NCBI GenBank assembly: GCA_012719255.1 | Contig: JAAYAS010000052.1 | Coordinates: forward strand, 1-5,305 | Length of the DNA: 5,305 nt | Direction: 5' to 3' | Source of the DNA: Microbacteriaceae bacterium | GTDB lineage: Bacteria; Actinomycetota; Actinomycetes; Actinomycetales; Microbacteriaceae | Shown: positions 5,075 through 5,305 of the stretch, one piece after another | Numbering within the stretch: position 1 is the stretch's first letter | Layout of the letters: every line of letters begins with the position of its first letter | Notes under the pieces: generated by a model | Databases searched by the model: none | Seen by the model: the letters and a program-made list of their open reading frames with translations, nothing else | What the model was told of the DNA's origin: nothing | Made by a program: the position numbers and the translations under genes

Positions 5075-5305
5075 CCCCCGCCGACTCCGAACCGGAGCGC
5101 GACGTCCGCGCGCCGCGGCCTGCCGACGAGCAGGCCGCGGCCGCGGCGGCGCGCCCGCACGACCAAGCCGGCGGCGGCGGTCCCCGTCGCCGCGACGTCC
5201 TCATCGGCGCCGCCGGCATCGGCATCGGGGCGGCGGCCGCCGCCGGCATCGGCGCGATCGCCCGCCCCGCCGCCGGCGCCCAGACGTTCGGCGCCGAGCG
5301 CCTCG
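5071..5305 (+). CDS. N-terminal part of a Tat-exported protein, probably a DyP-type peroxidase (3' end outside window)
   Basis: The GTG at 5071 overlaps the stop of the preceding gene (GTGA), and the frame is open to the window edge, giving 78 codons plus one base. Residues 2-37 are a long polar, Ala/Pro/Asp-rich N-region. Then comes a twin-arginine signal: RRRDVLIG (39-46), a Gly/Ala/Ile hydrophobic core (about 44-64) and a probable cleavage region around ARPAAGA (64-70). The visible start of the mature protein is only about eight residues. Tat export suits enzymes that fold with a cofactor in the cytoplasm. In Streptomyces a Tat-exported heme peroxidase of the DyP family (DtpA) is encoded beside a PCu(A)C-type chaperone (ECuC), and the overall arrangement here is similar. 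The DyP assignment is therefore an inference from context; no heme-ligand His or GxxDG motif is within the window. A multicopper oxidase or another Tat substrate remains possible. Confidence 0.7.
   Translation, partial: MTPADSEPERDVRAPRPADEQAAAAAARPHDQAGGGGPRRRDVLIGAAGIGIGAAAAAGIGAIARPAAGAQTFGAERL

Overview
The window is extremely GC-rich, with almost every codon of the genes ending in G or C. Gene content (RecG, a CopC-type copper protein, a PCu(A)C-type lipoprotein and a Tat-exported protein) and occasional GTG starts point to a high-GC actinobacterium. Micrococcales/Microbacteriaceae is my best guess, from general resemblance only. All five or six genes read on the + strand; the very long minus-strand open frames are by-products of the base composition.

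Left part (1-2586): the 3' end of an unrecognised Ala/Asp/Arg-rich protein overlaps by four bases (ATGA) a complete 729-residue RecG branched-DNA helicase. RecG has all the motifs expected: OB-fold wedge, Walker A, DEQH, SATPIPRT, the helicase-C motifs and the C-terminal TRG region.

Junction (2587-2774): this stretch has no convincing gene. It holds a 9-bp GC-rich hairpin just after recG, then a degenerate tandem array of six units of about 18 bp. It ends with a -10-like TATCCT seven bases before the next ATG, which suggests leaderless transcription. It looks like the boundary between two transcription units.

Right part (2775-5305): four genes in a row look like one copper-handling, cell-envelope operon. 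They are (1) a small polytopic membrane protein with His-rich loops, (2) a CopC-domain protein with signal peptide, mature N-terminal His, DGHP motif and C-terminal membrane anchor, (3) a PCu(A)C-family lipoprotein with a His/Asp/Met-rich tail, and (4) the Tat signal peptide and first residues of an exported protein cut off by the window edge. From the context known in streptomycetes (PCu(A)C-type chaperone next to a Tat-exported DyP-type peroxidase), the last gene is probably a DyP peroxidase, but its catalytic part is not in the window. The inferred theme is capture of copper outside the membrane and delivery to, or co-operation with, exported oxidative enzymes.

Nothing here is clearly a new system. 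The least described items are the His-rich membrane protein and the tandem-repeat/leaderless-promoter junction.
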